DNA of 64,000 nt, taken from assembly GCA_964545715.1 (NCBI GenBank), contig CAZJHX010000002.1, positions 120,402 to 184,401 of the forward strand, read 5' to 3'. Under the pieces are notes generated by a model that ran no database searches, had not been told where the DNA came from, and worked only from the letters and a program-made list of their open reading frames with translations. Position numbers and translations under genes: made by a program. Positions 59,573 through 64,000 of the stretch are shown here, in pieces (position 1 is the first letter of the stretch; every line of letters starts with the position of its first letter). This DNA is from CAZJHX01 sp964545715 (GTDB lineage Bacteria; Myxococcota_A; UBA9042; GCA-2863065).

Positions 59573-59656
59573 GCCGGGGTGGCGGAACTGGTAGACGCAA
59601 CGGACTTAAAATCCGTTGTCCTTATGGACGTGCGGGTTCAAGCCCCGCCCTCGGTA
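59573..59656 (+). tRNA. tRNA-Leu (anticodon UAA)
   Basis: The sequence forms a class II tRNA. The acceptor stem is GCCGGGG/CCTCGGT and the D arm contains GGTAGAC. The anticodon stem ACGGA/TCCGT has loop CTTAAAA (anticodon TAA), a long variable arm follows, and the T arm is GCGGG-TTCAAGC-CCCGC. The discriminator is A at 59656. The following bases are CCC, so the CCA end is not encoded and must be added enzymatically. Confidence 0.93.
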
Positions 59657-59661
59657 CCCTA

Positions 59662-61077
59662 TTAGTAAGCCTCGCTCGTGAGGCCGCTGACTTTGCGGCG
59701 GAACGTGCGCAGGTTGGTCAACGTTCGCTCCATCATGTTCTCCTGGTAGCGGTAGGCCATCTCAGCGCCCATCGGCACCAGGACGGACAGTGACTGCGTT
59801 CGGCAGCGCTGCACCAGACTCGAGAACTGGCGGATCACCTCGTCCAGGCGCTCGCGCTGGTCCTGCGCCAGATGCGACTGCTGTGGCACGGCAAACTCGA
59901 TCTCCTCGGCGACAGCGCCCTCGCCGAAGATGAGCGGCAGGAAGAGCTCGGCCTTGACGCGGTCGGCGTCGATGCGCCACAAGCGGAAGCGGTGCCAGAA
60001 CCCCATGATGTTGAACAGGATGCTGACCACCATAATGATGTGCACCCAGTTGCTGGGGGGCATGAGGTCGCCGATCCACGGGAAGTAGGCGTCCAACAGG
60101 TCAGCGCCTTCCTTTTCAAAGAAGGTGGAGGCCGAGGGGTCGAGCGGTAGGCCGGTCTCGTTGGCCGTCGTGCGGTTATGCCGGATGAAGTCGGGGAACT
60201 CCCGTTGGACCAGGGTGAGCAGGCCCATGACCTGGGACCGGGACGCGCAGCCGTTGCCGACGATCACCGTGTGGACCCGCAGAATTCGCTTGTCGGTGGG
60301 CGGTCGCAGGTTGATGGCGTCGTACTGACCTGCGCCGATACGGCCCTTGCTGAGGGACGCGTGGTGGCGCGCGATGACGTCGGCGTGCTCGAAGCTGGCG
60401 ATCTGCAGGCCCTGCGTGCGCACCGCGTCGTCAATGAAGTGGGCGTCCTCGTCGATCACGAAGACGCCGAGGTCCAGGCGCCCGTCTTTCAACATCGCCA
60501 CCTGGTCGGCGATCGATGGGTAGCTCAGCGTGATGGCCAGCTTGTCGAAGCCCCGAGATCGCAGGATCTGTTGGCCGACGCGGGCTGAGCCGCTGCCTTT
60601 GGGCCCCAGGCCGATCTTCAGGCCCTTGAGCTGTGCAAAGCTGTGGATCTTGTCGGCCTCGCGTCCCAGAAAGAAGACGGTCTCGGCCTTCCAGAGGCGG
60701 CCGAGCAGGGCCACACCGGAGGCCTCGGACCAGTCCATGCCGTCCTGCACCAGGGCGAACTGGACGTCGCAGTCGCCCGCGGCGTCGCTCAGCCGCTTGA
60801 GGTTCTCTACCGACCCGGCGGTGGCTACGTTTTTCAGGGTGCCCTTCCGCGTGGCGGCCTCGCGCCCCATGGTTTCCACCACCTTGTGGTACTGGCCGGT
60901 TTTGGGCCCCGACAGCATGGTGTTGTCGATGTACGACAGGTCAGGGGTCAGGTCCGCCACTGCGATGTAGATCCCGACGACACCGAGCACGCCAAACAAG
61001 ATGGCGGCCTTAATCCCCGGTGAATCCAACAACTTGAGCTTGGGTGGCTTCCACGAAAACGTCGGTTTCTTGGCCAT
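59662..61077 (-). CDS. Membrane-anchored TAXI-family (NMT1-like) solute-binding protein with cytoplasmic tail
   Basis: The 471-residue protein has a membrane helix at about 24-41 and a periplasmic TAXI-type binding domain (about 58-335; GRLWKAETVFFLG, LKGLKIGLGPKGSGS, LSYPSIADQVAMLKDGRLDLGVF across segments). A second helix (about 344-361) and a cytoplasmic region of about 110 residues rich in charged helix follow. Genuine TRAP-TAXI binding proteins are free in the periplasm and sit beside a large fused permease gene; no such gene is here. A receptor-like role is therefore more likely. ATG at 61077 has GAGGGA upstream. It is divergent from a lipoprotein gene. Confidence 0.82.
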   Translation of the reverse strand: MAKKPTFSWKPPKLKLLDSPGIKAAILFGVLGVVGIYIAVADLTPDLSYIDNTMLSGPKTGQYHKVVETMGREAATRKGTLKNVATAGSVENLKRLSDAAGDCDVQFALVQDGMDWSEASGVALLGRLWKAETVFFLGREADKIHSFAQLKGLKIGLGPKGSGSARVGQQILRSRGFDKLAITLSYPSIADQVAMLKDGRLDLGVFVIDEDAHFIDDAVRTQGLQIASFEHADVIARHHASLSKGRIGAGQYDAINLRPPTDKRILRVHTVIVGNGCASRSQVMGLLTLVQREFPDFIRHNRTTANETGLPLDPSASTFFEKEGADLLDAYFPWIGDLMPPSNWVHIIMVVSILFNIMGFWHRFRLWRIDADRVKAELFLPLIFGEGAVAEEIEFAVPQQSHLAQDQRERLDEVIRQFSSLVQRCRTQSLSVLVPMGAEMAYRYQENMMERTLTNLRTFRRKVSGLTSEAY

Positions 61078-61176
61078 TAGAACATCCCTCGATTCTCGAA
61101 CATCTCGAACTGGCACGGGCGTTGCTCTAACGCCGGCCGCCAACACTGGCCAACTTGTACTACGCGGGAGGACCAA

Positions 61177-62568
61177 ATGAGAAAGTACGCACACGCAACC
61201 CTGATGAGCATTCTGATAATCGGGCTGGCGGCGGGCTGCAGCGATGCGCCGGTCGGCAAGACCAAGAAAGCGGATCCGTTGCCGTTGGACAGCACGACGG
61301 CGACCCTGACCGTCAAAGAGAACGTGAAGGCCGCGTTCGACAATCTGACCGAGGCTCTCGAGGTGACCGAGTCCAGCATGTTCTTCCCCAAGTCGGAGAG
61401 CGACAAAGGCGTGGACGTGGCTGAAGAGCTCGACGACTTCATCGAGAAATACATCATGGTCGAAGATCAGCTCGTCGACGACGACGGCACGGTCGTGACC
61501 TACAAGCTGACGGCCGAGCATTTCTGCGGCTTCTCCGAGGGCACGGAGTGCGCCGAGTTTTTGGCGGAGCACCCGCTGTGGATCGAGATCACGTCCTACA
61601 GCGAGGGCGAGGTCGACATCCGAGGGCTGCTGGGTGAGGAGAAGGTCGAGGCCTTCAAAATCGAGCTGCACAAGGACTACGTCGCCGTTTCGGTGGACCT
61701 GAGCCAGCTGGCCATCGCGTTTGACGAGGTCACGGCGAGCGGCAAAATCCGGGTCTCGCTGACCGACGACGGCCTGAAGGCGGCGACGGTCGCGGCTGAG
61801 ATCCTGACGCCCGTGTCGGCCCAGTTCCCCGACGAGTTCAACGTCAGCATCGGCGTCTCGGCCGGCAAGCTGAGCATTGACGCGATCGCTAAAGAGGTCA
61901 GCGCGGCCGTGAACATCGGCGGCGTCGACGCAGCCTTCCCGTATCAGCTGCTGGTCAACGCCTTCCACCATGGCGAGATCTGCTCCGGCGGGTTCTCGGT
62001 TGACGGCGAGGAGCCCCCCACCAGCGACTGCGAGCCCATGCCCTCACCCGACGTCGACGGCACTATCCACGTCGAGGCGGCGGCCGTGACCGGCTTCGGC
62101 AAGCTGGACCTGGAGACCGAAGAGCTGACACTGCTGGGCATCGGCATCGGCGACGAGCCGGCCAAAGCCTCATTGGACGGGCTCCTGCTCGCGCAGGTCG
62201 ACGCGGAGACGTTTGACGTCACGGCCCAGGTCGTGCCCGACAAGTCCATCACCGCGATGGTCTCGCCGCTGCTCGACGTCACGCTGCAGCTGAAGCTTGG
62301 TCCGGTCGCCAACGACCTGCCCAACATCGACCCGTGGATGGCCGACGAGCAGCTGGACCTGTTCTTTGGCGGCTCCAACCAGCCCACCTTTGAGATGGTC
62401 GAGAAGGGCGAGGCGATCCGCATCCTGGCCGGCTCGCTGGACATCACCAGCGCGTTTGCGCCGCAGGACTCGATCAACGCCGCCACCGGGCAGTGCCTCA
62501 CCACGGCCAACAACCCGGGCGCCGCGCACCCGTGGCTGGGCGACATTCAGGTCGTCAACTGCGACTAG
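61177..62568 (+). CDS. Putative lipoprotein of unknown function
   Basis: I do not recognise this 463-residue protein. It has a strong ribosome site (GGGAGGACCAA) and a lipoprotein signal (MRKYAHATLMSILIIGLAAGC). The mature part is acidic and beta-rich, with repeated blocks such as VSVDLSQLAIAF, KIRVSLTDDGL and LDVTLQLKLG. Cysteine pairs occur around 115-127 (CGFSEGTEC), 270-285 and near the C-terminus. Neighbours are the TAXI-type receptor (divergent) and moaB (convergent, 4-base gap); neither suggests a role. Confidence 0.7.
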   Translation: MRKYAHATLMSILIIGLAAGCSDAPVGKTKKADPLPLDSTTATLTVKENVKAAFDNLTEALEVTESSMFFPKSESDKGVDVAEELDDFIEKYIMVEDQLVDDDGTVVTYKLTAEHFCGFSEGTECAEFLAEHPLWIEITSYSEGEVDIRGLLGEEKVEAFKIELHKDYVAVSVDLSQLAIAFDEVTASGKIRVSLTDDGLKAATVAAEILTPVSAQFPDEFNVSIGVSAGKLSIDAIAKEVSAAVNIGGVDAAFPYQLLVNAFHHGEICSGGFSVDGEEPPTSDCEPMPSPDVDGTIHVEAAAVTGFGKLDLETEELTLLGIGIGDEPAKASLDGLLLAQVDAETFDVTAQVVPDKSITAMVSPLLDVTLQLKLGPVANDLPNIDPWMADEQLDLFFGGSNQPTFEMVEKGEAIRILAGSLDITSAFAPQDSINAATGQCLTTANNPGAAHPWLGDIQVVNCD

Positions 62569-62572
62569 CGCG

Positions 62573-63088
62573 CTATTCGCGGAATCGGGGCATCAGCGCT
62601 ACCAGATTGCACGGTCTGTGCGCCGAGTTGAGCTGATGCACCAGGATCTCGTTCCACCCCATCCGGCAGGCGCCCGTTGACCCGGGCAACGCGAACAGCA
62701 GCGTGAAGCCGCGCCCCAGCCCGCCCGTCGCACGCGACTGAATGGTCGACGTGCCGATATCCCGATAGCTCAGCATCCGAAACAGCTCGCCGAAGCCCGG
62801 AATCGCCTTCTGATAGAGGGTCTCCACGACATCCGCGGTCACGTCGCGTCCCGTCAGCCCCGTGCCGCCCGTGGTCAGTACGACGTCGATCTCGGGGTCG
62901 TCGCACCAGCGCGTCAGCTCCGTGCGTACACGGTCCATGTCGTCGGGGATGAGCAGCCGGTCGGCAAGCACGTGCCCTGCCGTCTGCAGCGCGTCGCATA
63001 GAAATCCGCCGGAGGTGTCCGTCTCGATGGTGCGCGAGTCGCTAACCGTCAACACGGCGATGCGCACACTTTTGTTCTCAGCCGTCAT
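62573..63088 (-). CDS. moaB: Molybdenum cofactor biosynthesis protein B
   Basis: MoaB/MogA-type proteins adenylylate molybdopterin, or assist that step, in molybdenum-cofactor synthesis. The 171-residue protein has the family motifs VLTVSDSRT, TTGGTGLTGRDVT, GFGELFRMLSYRDIGTSTI and ALPGSTGAC. ATG at 63088 matches the family N-terminus; longer in-frame forms would run into the divergent cnoX leader. No other moa or moe genes are in the window. Confidence 0.93.
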   Translation of the reverse strand: MTAENKSVRIAVLTVSDSRTIETDTSGGFLCDALQTAGHVLADRLLIPDDMDRVRTELTRWCDDPEIDVVLTTGGTGLTGRDVTADVVETLYQKAIPGFGELFRMLSYRDIGTSTIQSRATGGLGRGFTLLFALPGSTGACRMGWNEILVHQLNSAHRPCNLVALMPRFRE

Positions 63089-63129
63089 GCGCCTAGAATG
63101 CCAGACTTCAGGCAGCCGTAGGAGAGCCA

Positions 63130-63981
63130 ATGCCGTCCGAGCACGTGATCGACGTCACCGCACAGACATTTCAAACCGAGGTTGTCGACTACAGCCACAA
63201 CACTCCCGTGCTCGTCGACTTCTGGGCCGAGTGGTGCGGCCCCTGCAAGCAGCTGACGCCCATGCTCGAGCAGCTGGCGGAGGAGTTCCGCGGCGCCTTC
63301 CGCCTCGCCAAAGTCGACACCGACGTCGAGCAGCAGCTCGCCATGACCTTTCGCATCCAGTCCATTCCCACGGTCTGCATCGTCTGGGGCGGCCGCGTCC
63401 TCGATCAGTTCCAGGGCGCCGTCCCGATGGAGCAGCTCCGCCAGCTGCTGAACCAGCTCTTCCAGGAGCTGAACATCACCATCCCCGACGAGCAGGGTGT
63501 GCCAACCGACCCGACCCGCGCCCGCGCCTACTTTCAAAACAAGCTCGCCAAGGAGCCCAACGACGGCGAAGCCCTGGTCGGTCTGGGCCGGCTCGAGGTC
63601 GGCGACGGCAACACGGACGGCGCGACCGCCCTCTTCAAGAAGGTCGAGGCCGCCTCCACGCACTACACCGCGGCCCAGGCCGCCCTGGCCACGCTCGGCC
63701 TCCTCGAACAGGTCGCCGAAGCGGGAGGTGAAGACGCCGCCAGGACCAAGCTGCAAGCGGATCCGTCGGATCAGCGCGCCGCCTACCTGGTCGCCTGCGC
63801 GGACGCGGGCGCCGGCAGGTTCGTCGCGTCACTGGAAGCGCTGGTCGCCCTGATAGCCACGGGCACGGCGGAGGTCAAAGATGACGCCAAAAAGGCCGCC
63901 TCGGTCGTCTTCGAAGCGGCAGGCCGCGAAGACGATCAGGTCGAGCAGCTGCGCCGAAAGCTGGCCCGCTTGCTCTTCTGA
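63130..63981 (+). CDS. cnoX: CnoX/YbbN-type thioredoxin with TPR domain
   Basis: The 283-residue protein has an N-terminal thioredoxin fold with an intact WCGPC (35-39) and the cis-proline IPTV, followed by a C-terminal TPR-like helical region (about 125-283). This is the layout of CnoX (YbbN), a redox holdase that delivers clients to chaperones. E. coli CnoX has a non-redox SxxC site; the CxxC here suggests retained oxidoreductase activity, as in Caulobacter-type CnoX. ATG at 63130 has AGGAGAG upstream and is divergent from moaB with a 41-base gap. Confidence 0.9.
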   Translation: MPSEHVIDVTAQTFQTEVVDYSHNTPVLVDFWAEWCGPCKQLTPMLEQLAEEFRGAFRLAKVDTDVEQQLAMTFRIQSIPTVCIVWGGRVLDQFQGAVPMEQLRQLLNQLFQELNITIPDEQGVPTDPTRARAYFQNKLAKEPNDGEALVGLGRLEVGDGNTDGATALFKKVEAASTHYTAAQAALATLGLLEQVAEAGGEDAARTKLQADPSDQRAAYLVACADAGAGRFVASLEALVALIATGTAEVKDDAKKAASVVFEAAGREDDQVEQLRRKLARLLF

Positions 63982-64000
63982 GCCTCCCAACCCATCTATG

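Overview
The window is GC-rich chromosomal DNA from a Gram-negative bacterium with type IV pili. It most resembles Myxococcota, Bradymonadota or a related former deltaproteobacterial lineage. The reasons are a pilMNOPQ-aroK-aroB-aroQ run, PilS/PilR-type regulators, MopE-type CDGxDNNC motifs between LamG domains, a DUF6178-type protein, FHA/PP2C/SpoIIE/STAS signalling genes and a Tol cluster. I saw no transposase, integrase, phage gene, CRISPR array or known defence system. Genes are tightly packed, with many 4-base start/stop overlaps and no gene-free stretch longer than about 200 bases.

Region 1 (1-27977, nearly all on the minus strand) is the pilus and envelope block. Reading leftward from a good sigma-70 promoter near 23.57 kb the order is pilM, pilN, pilO, pilP, pilQ, aroK, aroB, a lipoprotein gene, aroQ, a TPR protein and a PilZ protein. 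A separately promoted secreted LamG/MopE giant follows and runs off the left edge. To the right lie a sigma-54 response regulator, a YkgJ-like gene on the opposite strand, a sensor kinase and pilD. The standout is PilQ, about 2112 residues long: a coiled coil of about 1350 residues with recurring glycine-bearing breaks sits between its two AMIN domains and separates the first from the secretin.

Region 2 (27974-39656) starts with a 2043-residue polytopic GT-C glycosyltransferase-like protein translationally coupled to pilD. It carries about 300 extra soluble residues inside the first catalytic loop and about 35 predicted membrane helices. Divergent from it is a plus-strand run: a DUF6178-type protein, two solute-binding-like proteins with no transporter genes, a membrane SpoIIE-type phosphatase and a STAS protein with a cysteine-rich tail. 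This looks like a ligand-sensing partner-switch module.

Region 3 (39667-50653) is housekeeping: atpZ-atpI-atpB-atpE (subunit c has sodium-type ligands), hemL, parE-parC, a TetR regulator, a lipoprotein-PP2C pair, tRNA-Pro(CGG) and rpe. The tRNA overlaps the end of rpe.

Region 4 (50728-57496) holds tolQ-tolR-tolA-tolB with no pal next to it. Divergent from it is an FHA protein with repeated EERTM threonine motifs, one membrane segment and a Pro/Ala/Lys-rich stretch.

Region 5 (57633-64000) holds a second GT-C-like membrane protein with an unclear start, tRNA-Leu(UAA), a membrane-anchored TAXI-type binding protein with a cytoplasmic tail, an unknown lipoprotein, moaB and a CnoX-type thioredoxin. 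All calls come from reading the sequence; no database search was run.
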